Shown here piece by piece: positions 7,829 through 16,805 of a stretch of DNA of 64,000 bases. A program made the position numbers and the translations under genes. The DNA is taken from NCBI GenBank assembly GCA_021776795.1, contig JAJFFC010000012.1, positions 380,359-444,358 on the forward strand, in the 5' to 3' direction. Position 1 is the stretch's first letter. Each line of letters opens with the position of its first letter. The notes below the pieces were generated by a model. The model did no database searches and had not been told where the DNA came from. It saw nothing but the letters and a program-made list of their open reading frames with translations. Source of the DNA: Planctomycetota bacterium. Lineage in GTDB: Bacteria; Planctomycetota; UBA1135.

Positions 7829-9130
7829 ATGTCATTGCGCAGTTTTGCCCTTGTATTCGCCTTCGCGTCATGTGCAGCCCCCCGGGCGACTGAGCAGGAA
7901 GGTCTTTTGCTCAGTGGCCCGATGGTGGGGGCGGTTCAAGCGGACTCCTTTCGCCTTTGGGTGGAACTGAAGCGGCCGGCAGATTTGGTGATTGAGTTTC
8001 GCGAGAATCCAGGCCCTTGGCATCAGCAAGACCTGCCGATAGCCACCGCGCGCGGGAGTGCCAGGGTCAGGGGGCTTCAGCCCGATACGCAGTATGAATA
8101 TCGTCTGCGCGCCGATGCCACCTTGCTCCCAGACCAACATGGCCAAAGCATCCGCACCGCTCCCGATCCGGGTACCTGGAAGGACTTCAGCCTAGGCTTT
8201 GGTTCCTGTGCCGGCGATTGGGGAACTGACCCCACGCAAGGCATCTTTTTGCAAGTTGCCGCGCAAGATCCCGACTTGTTCCTGTGGTTAGGGGATAACG
8301 TCTATTACGATTTTCGCCAGAAGGAGTGGGAAAGCCCGATGGCGATGGAGAATCGTTGGCGGGTGCAGCGCGCGCTTCCGGCCCTCGGCCCTTTGCTTGC
8401 TGGGCGAAGTAACTTAGCCACCTGGGACGATCATGATTATGGTCCCGATAATGCCGACGGCAGTTATCCCCTGCGTTTGGATTCTCTTCGTCTGTTTGAT
8501 TCTTATTGGGCCAATCCCTCTGCAGGTGGTGCCGGCGAAGATGGGGTGTACTTCTCGATGGTTTATGGAGGCGTCGAGATGTTCTTTCTCGATACGCGCT
8601 TCGACCGCAGTCCAGTGCACTGGCAACCCGCCGCAAGTAGGCAGCTCCTTGCGCCCGCGCAGTGGGCGTGGTTGGAGCAGGGTCTGCGCGAATCCCAGGC
8701 AGAGTTCAAGCTGGTGATTTCCGGCATGCAGGTCTTGGCGGACTACCACCGCTTCGAAAGTTGGCGTTTGTACCCGAGTGATCGCCAGCGCCTCTATCAA
8801 TTCTTGGCCCAGGAGCGAATCCCTGGTGTTCTATTTCTGAGCGGGGACCGCCATATCGGAGAAGTTTTGCGCCGCGAAGAGATTCTGTCCTACCCGCTGT
8901 ATGAGTTCACCGCTTCGCCGCTTGCGGCCGGTATCGGCGAATCCACCCCAGATGCCCAGGCACCTGAGCGCCTTCCCGGGAGCGAAATCCAGGTCGAGCA
9001 TTTCGCCATGTTGCGCTTTTTCCGCGGCGAAACGGGCCTCACCTTGCGCTATGAGGCTTTTGACCGCGAGGGAGTCCCTACCGGAAAGGCCCTGAGCCTT
9101 GGCCTCGAAGAGCTCCAAGTGCAGGATTGA
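7829..9130 (+). CDS. phoD: PhoD-like phosphatase/phosphodiesterase, probable lipoprotein
   Basis: 433 residues. The N-terminus MSLRSFALVFAFASCAAP looks like a short lipoprotein signal with Cys15. An N-terminal Fn3-like PhoD domain follows (LSGPMVGAVQADSFRLWVEL). The metallophosphatase core shows GFGSCAGDW, LFLWLGDNVYYD, ATWDDHDYGPDNADG, MFFLDTRFDRS and FLSGDRHIGEV, which supply the Asp/His/Asn metal ligands of the PhoD family. Such enzymes hydrolyse phosphomonoesters or diesters outside the cytoplasm, usually with Ca2+ and Fe3+. The start is supported by the signal sequence; possible RNA hairpins just upstream are listed separately. The exact substrate is unknown. Confidence 0.86.
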   Translation: MSLRSFALVFAFASCAAPRATEQEGLLLSGPMVGAVQADSFRLWVELKRPADLVIEFRENPGPWHQQDLPIATARGSARVRGLQPDTQYEYRLRADATLLPDQHGQSIRTAPDPGTWKDFSLGFGSCAGDWGTDPTQGIFLQVAAQDPDLFLWLGDNVYYDFRQKEWESPMAMENRWRVQRALPALGPLLAGRSNLATWDDHDYGPDNADGSYPLRLDSLRLFDSYWANPSAGGAGEDGVYFSMVYGGVEMFFLDTRFDRSPVHWQPAASRQLLAPAQWAWLEQGLRESQAEFKLVISGMQVLADYHRFESWRLYPSDRQRLYQFLAQERIPGVLFLSGDRHIGEVLRREEILSYPLYEFTASPLAAGIGESTPDAQAPERLPGSEIQVEHFAMLRFFRGETGLTLRYEAFDREGVPTGKALSLGLEELQVQD

Positions 9131-9161
9131 AGCGGACGCCGCCATCGTCCAAACTGTGGGC

Positions 9162-10487
9162 ATGGCCACATCCCACCTGCCTGCCCTCCTGCTGAGCTGC
9201 CTCATTCCGGCAGCAGCCTTGACCGCCCAAGAGCAACCGCGTCGAGCCATGGTTGCCAAGGAAGGGGTGAAGCTGCATGCCTTTTATGATCCACGCGCTG
9301 CCGTGGTTTTGGAAACCCCTGCCGACTTGCCGGTGGAGGTGGTCGGGGAGTTGGTCCCATGGTCCAAGGTCCGTGTCCCCGGTGGCCTCGATGTCTGGGT
9401 CCATCAGGACTACGTGACTTTCGATGCCGAAGGCACGGGCACGATTAGCCGTGGCAATGTCAATATCCGCCCGCGCCCTTCCACTGGTGCCGACTCTCAC
9501 CCCTTGGGGCACTTTGATCGCGAGTCACCGGTATATCGTCTTCAGGTCGATGGCGATTGGGTGCAAGTGCGCTGCAGTGAAAAGGTGGGAGTATGGGTGG
9601 AGAGTCGTCACCTCAGTTTCCCAGAGTTCGAGGAAGCTACTTGGGTTAAAAAATGGCAAGCCGTCGTGGATCATCGTACCCCGGAAATTATGGGCAGTGA
9701 ACCTCCGCCGGTAGCAGATCCATCCACTACCGAGGTTGCTGAAGCCGAGGGATTGGACGGGAATAGGCCTGTGCAAGAAAGCGAAGCAGGACTTGCTGGA
9801 GAAGGAGCCGCGGCAGCAGAAGCGAGCCTGCCGGCGACACCAGCATTCCGCCTAGACGAAGCCGCCATCGCCAAGAATCCCGCTGCAGCTCGCGCCGCTG
9901 CCGCGCTGGAGTTAGAACGCTTCGCCACCTTGGTGACCCGCTCCGACAACAACTGGGATCGTGCTCGCGCCGACACCCTGGAAGATGTTTATGGCAAGGT
10001 GTTGTGGCATAGTTCCGACGTGGAACAAATGGATCTCACGCGCGCCGATTTGGCACGCCTCGACGGACTGCGCCGCTTTTACTTAGGTTCCCTCGAAGCG
10101 CGTCAGCGCGCCGCCCAGGCTGCCGGAAGGACCTCAGTGGCAGAGGTGTTGCGCCAGAAACTGCATACGGAAAAGGCTCCCTATCAAGGCGACGGCCAAT
10201 CCAGTGTGGCTTTGGTGGGTTGGGTCGTGCGCGAGTCCACTCCAGGTGGTCAGGCCAGCATTCGCCTGCAACGTGGCAAGATGGTCATGCCCTTAGAAGA
10301 CAAAGAGGGGCTGCATGATTTGCCTGCGCTGCGCGGCCGCGAAGTGGTTGTCCGAGGTGTTTGGGAATCGCGCCCGAGGCAAGTAGCGCCAGATGCCCAG
10401 CTTGCCCAAGCAATTGGCGCCGAGGGTGACACCATGATGGTCTTTGTGGTGCGCGAACTGCGTGTTCTGCCAGCTCGAGGGGAGTAA
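9162..10487 (+). CDS. Secreted SH3-domain protein of unknown function
   Basis: A 441-residue exported protein with signal peptide MATSHLPALLLSCLIPAAA followed by LTAQEQ. Residues about 28-75 and 85-145 look like bacterial SH3 domains; the second has VNIRPRPSTGADSHPLGHFD and the closing GVWVESRHLSF. An Ala/Glu-rich linker and a C-terminal beta-rich domain (VALVGWVVRESTPGGQASIRLQRGKMV, ending GDTMMVFVVRELRVL) follow. SH3b domains usually bind peptidoglycan or other surface ligands. In-frame starts further upstream would overlap the phoD-like gene and lack the signal peptide, so I chose the ATG at 9162. The C-terminal domain is not one I recognise. Confidence 0.75.
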   Translation: MATSHLPALLLSCLIPAAALTAQEQPRRAMVAKEGVKLHAFYDPRAAVVLETPADLPVEVVGELVPWSKVRVPGGLDVWVHQDYVTFDAEGTGTISRGNVNIRPRPSTGADSHPLGHFDRESPVYRLQVDGDWVQVRCSEKVGVWVESRHLSFPEFEEATWVKKWQAVVDHRTPEIMGSEPPPVADPSTTEVAEAEGLDGNRPVQESEAGLAGEGAAAAEASLPATPAFRLDEAAIAKNPAAARAAAALELERFATLVTRSDNNWDRARADTLEDVYGKVLWHSSDVEQMDLTRADLARLDGLRRFYLGSLEARQRAAQAAGRTSVAEVLRQKLHTEKAPYQGDGQSSVALVGWVVRESTPGGQASIRLQRGKMVMPLEDKEGLHDLPALRGREVVVRGVWESRPRQVAPDAQLAQAIGAEGDTMMVFVVRELRVLPARGE

Positions 10488-10493
10488 GCCTTC

Positions 10494-12257
10494 TTGTCGC
10501 CAGCCGTCGTCACTGCCCTAGCTTTAGTCGCTTACTTTCTCGGCTATCGCTTTTATAGCAAGTGGTTGGCGCAGAAGATCTACCGCCTCGACGCGGAACT
10601 GGTCACTCCTGCACACGAGCAAGAAGATGGCATCGACTTTGTACCTACCCGGCCGCAAGTCCTCTTCGGCCACCACTTTGCCTCGATTGCGGGACTTGCG
10701 CCGATGCTTGGCCCTGCGGTGGCGGTGTTTTGGGGTTGGTTACCCGCACTATTGTGGGTGGTCGGCGGCGCAATTCTGATTGGCTGTGTCCACGACTTCT
10801 CGGCCATGGTGCTTTCAGTGCGCCACCGTGGCGAAAGCATCGGCGCGTTATGCGAAAGCATTTTGGGCCCTGTGGCCAAAGCGCTATTCCTGCTGCTGAT
10901 TCTGTTTGGCGTGTCGCTCGCCATGGGGGTGTTCGTCTTCGTCATTTCCCTGTTGTTCACTTGGGGAGATGATTTTCAACCGCAGGCGCTGCACCTTTCC
11001 AAAACGAGTTTCCCCGAGGTCGTGTTGCCTTCGGCTGGCCTGATGTTGTTGGCCCTAGGTTGTGGCTGGTTGCTCTACGTCAAGCGCAAGCCCTTAGCCC
11101 CGGTCACAAGCATCGGCTTTCTGCTTCTGCTCGGTTTGATTGGCCTCGGTTACGCCTTCCCGACCATGGGCTTTTCGCGCGAACAGTGGCCGAGCGGAAC
11201 TTCCTGGGTGTACATCTTGCTCACCTATGCCTGGCTCGCCAGTGTGTTGCCGGTGTGGTTGTTATTGCAGGCGCGAGACTTCCTGAATTCCTTGCTGCTG
11301 GTGCTTGGCCTGATCCTGATGTACACCGGCTTCTTTGTCATGGGGCCGAGTTTCGATGCCCCGGCCTTCAACCCCAATCCGGTTGGCGCTCCTCCTTTAT
11401 TGCCCTTCGTGTTCATCACCATTGCTTGTGGCGCAGCCTCTGGATTCCATAGTTTGGTCGCGAGTGGCACCACGGCTCGCCAGTTAGATCGTGAAACCCA
11501 CGCGCGCCCGATTGGCTACGGCGCAATGATCGCGGAGTCCTTGTTGGCCCTAATCGCGGTTTTGGCTTGTACCAGCACCCTAGGTAGCAAGGGTGCTTGG
11601 GCCGAGCTTTATGTCAACTGGGCCGCAGTGCAGGGACTCGGGGAAAAGCTGGGGGTGTTCATCCGCGGCGCAGCTTCCTTCCTACAGGAGTTAGGCATTG
11701 CCCCGGAGTTGGCAATCACCATGATTGCCATGGTGGTGGTTTCTTTTGCCCTGACTACTTTGGATTCCGCAACACGCTTGCTGCGCTTTAACTTGGAGGA
11801 GATTGGCCAGGCGATTTCGCGTGTTCCGGCCTTGGCTTGGCTCGGGCGCCCGCTGACGAATCGCTATGTCGCCACTACCCTGGCTTGCCTGTGCATCGCC
11901 TTTTTTGCTTTCTACAAGATCGATGGGAAACCCGCCGGACTGACCTTGTGGACCCTCTTTGGGGGCACCAATCAGTTGATCGCTGGACTGGCGCTGCTTA
12001 CCGCCACGGTTTATTTGCGCAGCTTAGGCCGACGCACTCTGCCCTTGGCGATTCCTGCGGTGTTCATGATTGGCATCACTCTGTTTGTGTTGGTGTCTAA
12101 GGTTCTACAGTTCCATAAGGAGGGACAATGGCTTCTTCTGGGTTTGGCAAGTGCGTTGGTGTTGATTGGTGTGGGAGTGGGAATCACCGCCGTGGTGGCC
12201 TTGACCAAACCGGTTTCGGCAACGCCTGACAAGGATTCGGGTATCCTGAAGACATGA
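10494..12257 (+). CDS. cstA: CstA-family carbon starvation / pyruvate or peptide transporter
   Basis: A 587-residue polytopic membrane protein. The N-terminal signature is strongly CstA: EQEDGIDFVPTRPQVLFGHHFASIAGLAPMLGPAVAVFWGWLP, then GGAILIGCVHDFSAMVLSVRHRG. Later segments include FITIACGAASGFHSLVASGTTARQL and FGGTNQLIAGLALLTATVYL. It is shorter than E. coli CstA (about 700 residues) and matches the short CstA subgroup. It probably imports pyruvate or small peptides at the inner membrane. Translation apparently starts at TTG 10494: a strong Shine-Dalgarno (GAGGGGAG) sits just upstream, inside the end of the SH3 gene. Its stop overlaps the start of the selenoprotein gene by 4 bases (ATGA). 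Confidence 0.9.
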   Translation: MSPAVVTALALVAYFLGYRFYSKWLAQKIYRLDAELVTPAHEQEDGIDFVPTRPQVLFGHHFASIAGLAPMLGPAVAVFWGWLPALLWVVGGAILIGCVHDFSAMVLSVRHRGESIGALCESILGPVAKALFLLLILFGVSLAMGVFVFVISLLFTWGDDFQPQALHLSKTSFPEVVLPSAGLMLLALGCGWLLYVKRKPLAPVTSIGFLLLLGLIGLGYAFPTMGFSREQWPSGTSWVYILLTYAWLASVLPVWLLLQARDFLNSLLLVLGLILMYTGFFVMGPSFDAPAFNPNPVGAPPLLPFVFITIACGAASGFHSLVASGTTARQLDRETHARPIGYGAMIAESLLALIAVLACTSTLGSKGAWAELYVNWAAVQGLGEKLGVFIRGAASFLQELGIAPELAITMIAMVVVSFALTTLDSATRLLRFNLEEIGQAISRVPALAWLGRPLTNRYVATTLACLCIAFFAFYKIDGKPAGLTLWTLFGGTNQLIAGLALLTATVYLRSLGRRTLPLAIPAVFMIGITLFVLVSKVLQFHKEGQWLLLGLASALVLIGVGVGITAVVALTKPVSATPDKDSGILKT

Positions 12258-13312
12258 GAATGCTCTTCGGATTCCTTCTTGGCAGTCTGTGTTGGACCGC
12301 CTCCACCCTGTACGCGGCGCCACCTCCACAGATCGAGGAACCGGTCCAGAAAGAGAAAGTGGTCCAAGAGATTGATCCTTGGTCCGCCGCTGGCATGGTC
12401 GGCATTTGGGACTTCACCATCGATCCCGATGGCGAGAACCCCTTTGTCGCCTCCATGACCTTGACCTACGACAAGGAAGCACTCGGCGGCTCCATCAACC
12501 TTGGCGAGGAGCTTTCGATGACCAACTTATCCTGGGATGCGAAAGCTGGTGCTTTTTCCTGCGATGTCGAGCTTGGTCCTGGATTCGCTCTCGAAATCAC
12601 GATGACCCGTGATGGCGATCAGCTCAAGGGCATATTGTCCGACGGCAACGAGCCTGTAGAAGGATCGGAAGAGCAGCCACTGCGGGAGACGGTTCTCGCC
12701 AAGAAGAATCTGACGAAAACCAAAGCCGCAGCCGAGCGCGCCGCCGCGATTGCGCGTGGTGAGATACCCGATGGTGTCGAACTCAATGACCGCGCCGTGA
12801 ACATCAAGGGCAAAGACCTGAAGGGCGTGGACTTTCAGCTCGCCGACTATCAAGGCAAAGTCATTATGCTCGACTTCTGGGGCGATTGGTGACCTCCGTG
12901 CCGGGCGCTATACCCACACGAACGGTCGTTCGTGACGAAGATGGAAGGCAAGCCTTTTGCCCTGATTGGTGTCAACAGTGACGAGACTCCAGAGATTGCC
13001 CTGGAGGCGGTCAAAGCCAATGAACTGAACTGGCGCAGTTTCCAAAATGCGCGAGAAGGTCAGCCCGATATTGCCACCGATTGGAAAGTCAGTGGTTGGC
13101 CGACGATTGTCATCATCGATGGCAAAGGCATCATCCGTTATCGCGGACATGATGGCCACGAAGCCACCAAGGTTGCGACGAAGTACGTGGCCCTGCTTGA
13201 CCCTAGTGTCCTCGAAGAGGAAGTGATTGAAGAGGTCGAGGAAGTCGAAGAAGAGATCGTCGAAGAGATCGTCGAGGAGCCGATCATCATCGACGAGGAA
13301 CCTGGTTCTTAA
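12254..13312 (+). CDS. TlpA/thioredoxin-like selenoprotein (UGA = Sec213, active site UPPC)
   Basis: One 352-residue protein interrupted by an in-frame TGA at 12890-12892. Reading continues in the same frame on both sides as FWGDW-Sec-PPCRALYPHE, an exact match to the WCPPC redox motif of TlpA/ResA proteins with the attacking Cys replaced by selenocysteine. Residues 1-21 are a signal peptide, about 35-150 a beta-rich domain, about 165-300 the thioredoxin fold (cis-Pro region SGWPTIVIIDGKG), and about 303-352 an extremely acidic Glu/Val/Ile tail. A 7-bp hairpin with a GGUC loop lies 24 bases after the UGA. The window also encodes SelA, SelD and tRNA-Sec. It overlaps cstA by ATGA. It is expected to be a periplasmic thiol/selenol oxidoreductase; the partner is unknown. 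Confidence 0.9.
12917..12934 (+). promoter_or_regulatory. Candidate bacterial SECIS hairpin of the thioredoxin-like selenoprotein
   Basis: CACGAAC pairs perfectly with GTTCGTG (7 bp) around the loop GGTC. The loop begins 31 bases after the UGA. Bacterial SECIS elements (studied in E. coli fdhF) lie just downstream of the UGA inside the coding region and carry a GGUC-like apical loop that SelB recognises. Position, loop and stem all fit; SelB binding is inferred. Confidence 0.75.
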
Positions 13313-14439
13313 CTCTTCTTGAGATAAGCCTTGCGGATGGCAGCTCGTAATGCCTCGAAGCTGCCATCCCGCAAACTCTCACGGATGCGCTGCATAAGGC
13401 TGACTAGGTAGTGCAAGTTATGGTGCGCCAGCATGGACGGCGGGAGCAGTTCCTTGGACTTGAGCCCTGCACGCAAGGCTCCACGTGGCACGCCTGTCGC
13501 GCAGGCGTCGCAAGGGCAACCGGGAACCAAGGGCCGCGGGTCTTCAGCAAAACGCGCATTGTGCAGGTGAAGTGCACCTTCATCGGTGAGGATGGTTCCG
13601 AAGCGCCCGGACCGCGTGGGGTACACGCAGTCAAACATGTCGATGCCGCGCGCCACTGATTCCACCAAATCGAGCGGCGTGCCCACTCCCATCAGATAAC
13701 GCGACTTATCAACAGGTAAATGAGGGGTGGAATGGTTGACGCCATCCATCATGGCGTCGTGCCCTTCGCCAACGCTGACGCCGCCAATCGCATAGCCATC
13801 AAAGTCCATGGCACAGAGTTCCTTGGCGCAATGCTCGCGTTGCTCGGCGAAGACTCCACCTTGGACAATCCCGAACTGCGCTTGGCCGCGATCGACACCA
13901 CCAGCCTTTTCGTGAAGGTCGCGCTGTTGGCGTGCCCACAACAAAGTGCGGCGCACAGCACCACTCACCAAGTCGAGATCGCGTGGGTCCGCAGGGCATT
14001 CGTCGAGCAACATCGCGACGTCTGGCCCTAAGCCAGCTTGCACATCAAAGGCAACCTGCGGAGTCCAATCGACGATTCCGCCATGAACCGGATGCTCAAT
14101 CTTGAGACCTTGGTCATCGAGCTTGGAGATCGCCGCCAAGCTAAAGGCCTGGAAGCCACCGGAGTCGGTCAGCACCGGGCCATCCCAAGCCATCATGTTG
14201 TGAATGCCCCCAAGCTTCTGCACGGTTTCCACGCCGGGGCGCGCAAACAGGTGAAAGCTGTTGGCCAACATCATTTCCACGCCCATCGGGCGCAGCCGAT
14301 CCGGCCACGGCCCACGAAGCATGCCACGGGTAGCCACCGGCATGAAGGTGGGGGTGTCGACATTGCCGTGCCAAGTTTGCAGAGTGCCGAGGCGCGGCCC
14401 ATCGGCCGTACCTTGGTGAAGTTGGAAACGGAAACTCAC
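13309..14439 (-). CDS. tgt: Queuine/preQ1 tRNA-ribosyltransferase
   Basis: 376 residues, close to the usual Tgt length. Visible signatures are DTPTFMPVATRGM, LANSFHLFARPG, LTDSGGFQAFSL (Asp acting in base exchange), VQGGVF, GYAIGGVSVGE, and GIDMFDCVYPTRSGRFG with the nucleophilic Asp. The zinc site is CPCDAC plus a later His (AHHNLHYL). It inserts preQ1 in place of G34 in tRNAs with GUN anticodons. The start is GTG at 14439, overlapping the stop of the spoIID-like gene as GTGA. The 3' end overlaps the convergent selenoprotein gene by 4 bases. Confidence 0.95.
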   Translation of the reverse strand: MSFRFQLHQGTADGPRLGTLQTWHGNVDTPTFMPVATRGMLRGPWPDRLRPMGVEMMLANSFHLFARPGVETVQKLGGIHNMMAWDGPVLTDSGGFQAFSLAAISKLDDQGLKIEHPVHGGIVDWTPQVAFDVQAGLGPDVAMLLDECPADPRDLDLVSGAVRRTLLWARQQRDLHEKAGGVDRGQAQFGIVQGGVFAEQREHCAKELCAMDFDGYAIGGVSVGEGHDAMMDGVNHSTPHLPVDKSRYLMGVGTPLDLVESVARGIDMFDCVYPTRSGRFGTILTDEGALHLHNARFAEDPRPLVPGCPCDACATGVPRGALRAGLKSKELLPPSMLAHHNLHYLVSLMQRIRESLRDGSFEALRAAIRKAYLKKS

Positions 14440-15653
14440 GGCAACAATGTTTGGTCAGCGGTGCTCAAGCGATGGAGCGCCGCGCCAGGATAGTAGTGCG
14501 CGAGAATGTCTTCTGCCGAAAGTGACTTTTGCGCCAGGCGCATCGCACCCTTTTGGCACATGCCGACGCCATGCCCATTGCCGCGGCCAGAGACCACCAG
14601 CGAGCCGTCTTGCTGCAGCTTGGTTTCGGTCCAACGCGAGGAGGGCAGACGCAGGGCTGCCCGAACTTGGTCGGCAGGCAAATCCACATGATCTTCCTCG
14701 CCCAAAAGCCTCACCTGGACCATGCGCCCATAAGGATCTTTAGAGAGCGCTTGGATGGCACGCAGCCAATCGCCAATGTCGTGGCGTTCGGCCAAGCGGT
14801 CAAAACGGCTCGCGGACACCTGACGCTGCCAGTCGTATTGCTCAGCGCAACTGGCATCTAAGACACCGGAGAGGGGAGTGACTTCGGATTTGGTGAAGCC
14901 CGCCTCTTTGGCATTAGTGGTACCTCCTCCGCAATCGCTGTGGAAATAACTCGGCAATAGGGTGTCGTCCCAGAACAACACCACGCCACGAGTTTCTTGC
15001 ACCGCGCGCCGCGCTTCCTGAGTCAGGAAATCGGCACCGCGGAAGACTTGGTCACTGGTGTTGTCGCGCAGCGAGCGACCTTGGCTCAATCGCCAAAGCG
15101 CATAGGAGCGGGCAGCAATCGCTTGGGCGCGTAGGGCCTCATGAATGCCCGGGGTCATGGTGGCCATTTCGCCACAGACCACTCCGAGCACATAACTCTC
15201 CAGGGGAAGTTCTAAAGAAAGGCGCAAGCTCTTGGGGCGGCCCGCTCGCGTGCGTTCTAAATCCATGCGCAAGCGACCGTCATAAGTAAGGTCGCCGATG
15301 CGAATCGCTTCATTGCCGGCAGGCTCTAGCCAAAGTTGATCGCGGTCGCCATGGATTTGGCCGAGGCGAATGCCCGCGGCATCGAAGGTGAGGTCGCCTT
15401 CGAAGCCGACATCTTCATAGATGACTTGACTCTCCTCATCCATGGTCAACAAGCGATAGCTGCCATGAACGGCGAGCGGAACCGACTCGCGGCCAGTGAG
15501 GCCAGTCAGGCTGACCAGAATCGGTGGATTCCACGGGTCCCCAGGGCGTTCTTCCAAGGGCGACGGGGACAGGAAATCACAGGCGCGGGCACCACCCCAA
15601 ATCACCAGGGCCAGGAGGGGAATCCAGGCAAGGCGCCGGGCGGTGGGGCTCAT
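14436..15653 (-). CDS. SpoIID/LytB-domain protein
   Basis: 405 residues with an N-terminal membrane anchor or signal (ARRLAWIPLLALVIWGGARA). The SpoIID domain shows LPLESYVLGVVCGEMA, EALRAQAIAARSYALWRL, DNTSDQVFRG, LPSYFHSDCGGGTTNAKEAG and GRGNGHGVGMCQKGAMRLA. These are the hallmarks of the lytic transglycosylase SpoIID, here in an organism with no other sporulation gene in view. It probably cuts peptidoglycan glycan strands or is an amidase enhancer. The ATG at 15653 overlaps the ruvB stop as ATGA, which favours it over an upstream start at 15704. It is co-transcribed with ruvB and tgt. Confidence 0.85.
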   Translation of the reverse strand: MSPTARRLAWIPLLALVIWGGARACDFLSPSPLEERPGDPWNPPILVSLTGLTGRESVPLAVHGSYRLLTMDEESQVIYEDVGFEGDLTFDAAGIRLGQIHGDRDQLWLEPAGNEAIRIGDLTYDGRLRMDLERTRAGRPKSLRLSLELPLESYVLGVVCGEMATMTPGIHEALRAQAIAARSYALWRLSQGRSLRDNTSDQVFRGADFLTQEARRAVQETRGVVLFWDDTLLPSYFHSDCGGGTTNAKEAGFTKSEVTPLSGVLDASCAEQYDWQRQVSASRFDRLAERHDIGDWLRAIQALSKDPYGRMVQVRLLGEEDHVDLPADQVRAALRLPSSRWTETKLQQDGSLVVSGRGNGHGVGMCQKGAMRLAQKSLSAEDILAHYYPGAALHRLSTADQTLLP

Positions 15654-16672
15654 GAAGCGCTTTCGTGTTGCGCAGCGGGTGGATTGAGTCCGATTGCGCG
15701 CCACCCCGATGGCGTCAGCACACGACCCTGTGGAGTGCGCAGCAAAAAGCCGCGGCGAATCAGGAAGGGTTCATAGACATCAGCCAAGGTGTCTTCATCT
15801 TCTTCCACGACCACGGCCAAGTTCTTTAAGCCGAGTGGACCACCTTGCGCATCGGCGAGTGCTTGCAAGATGCGACGGTCTGGCCGTTCCAAGCCAAGAG
15901 TGTCGATGTCGAGTAACGAGAAGGTTTTGGTCACGATTGCGGCATCGATGCAGCCTTGGTTTTCGAGCTGCGCCAAATCCCGAGCACGGCGCAACAGACG
16001 ATTGGCCACGCGAGGCGTGCCACGGGAATGTTCCGCAAGCTGTTGTGCCGCAGCAAGCTCGAGTTTGGTTTGGAGCAAGCTGGCCGAACGCGCCAAGATG
16101 CCAATCAGGGCTTCGTTGCTGTAGGGTTCGAAGCGCAGGTGATGGCCGAAGCGCGAACGGAAGGGGGGAGTGAGCAAAGCCTCGCGGGTGGTGGCGCCAA
16201 CCAAGGTGAAGGCTTGCAAGTCGAGCTTAAGCAGTCGTGCATGAACACCCTGGTCAAAGGTCCACTCGATTTGGAAGCGGTCCATCGCGCCATAGAGGTA
16301 TTCCTCGACTTCGGTGGGTAGGCGATGAATCTCGTCGATGAACAAAATCGAGCCGCGCTCAAGCTGACTCAAAATCCCGACCAAATCCTTGCCGCGCGTC
16401 AGCGCAGGCCCGCTGGTCATGCGTAGAGGCTTACCGGTTTCCGCGGCCAGCGCCATGGCCAAGGAGGTCTTGCCGAGTCCGGGGAGACCGGTGAAGAGGA
16501 GGTGCTCCAGGGGCTCATCTCGACCCTTGGCTGCACGCAGCATGAGGCGAAGGGGGGCGAGGACAGCCTCTTGCCCTTGGAATTCGGAAAGATCGCGCGG
16601 CTGCAGGCCACGCTCATCATCCCGCTCACCACGGCTTGCCGCATCCGGCTGGAGGGCAGAGTCCTTCTCCAT
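15650..16672 (-). CDS. ruvB: Holliday junction branch-migration ATPase RuvB
   Basis: 340 residues, normal for RuvB. The N-terminus has the RuvB-specific LSEFQGQEAVLAPLRLMLRAA and HLLFTGLPGLGKTSLAMALA (Walker A). SILFIDEIHRLPTEVEEYLYGAMD is Walker B plus the RuvB signature. VGATTREALLTPPFRSRFG is sensor 1 with the arginine finger, and the C-terminal winged helix ends FLLRTPQGRVLTPSGWRAIG. It drives branch migration with RuvA during recombinational repair. ruvA and ruvC are not adjacent. It is first in a ruvB-spoIID-tgt operon. Confidence 0.96.
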   Translation of the reverse strand: MEKDSALQPDAASRGERDDERGLQPRDLSEFQGQEAVLAPLRLMLRAAKGRDEPLEHLLFTGLPGLGKTSLAMALAAETGKPLRMTSGPALTRGKDLVGILSQLERGSILFIDEIHRLPTEVEEYLYGAMDRFQIEWTFDQGVHARLLKLDLQAFTLVGATTREALLTPPFRSRFGHHLRFEPYSNEALIGILARSASLLQTKLELAAAQQLAEHSRGTPRVANRLLRRARDLAQLENQGCIDAAIVTKTFSLLDIDTLGLERPDRRILQALADAQGGPLGLKNLAVVVEEDEDTLADVYEPFLIRRGFLLRTPQGRVLTPSGWRAIGLNPPAAQHESAS

Positions 16673-16805
16673 GCCATGATTCTGCCGAAAAGCCCCTCCG
16701 ATTCCAAGCAGGAAGCGCTAGGATTCGCCTTTTGAGGCCGGCGGTGCGACTTCGCACGAATTAGGGCGGATTTCACGCTGATTCGCCTCTAGTCAGCCTG
16801 CCAGG

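Noticed and set aside
12254..12892. A gene ending at TGA 12892, with a separate gene starting at 12932 (truncation or frameshift)
   Set aside because: Both halves are in the same frame and the join recreates a complete WxPPC thioredoxin motif with the UGA at the Cys position. A hairpin follows and the Sec machinery is present, so recoding is the simpler explanation.
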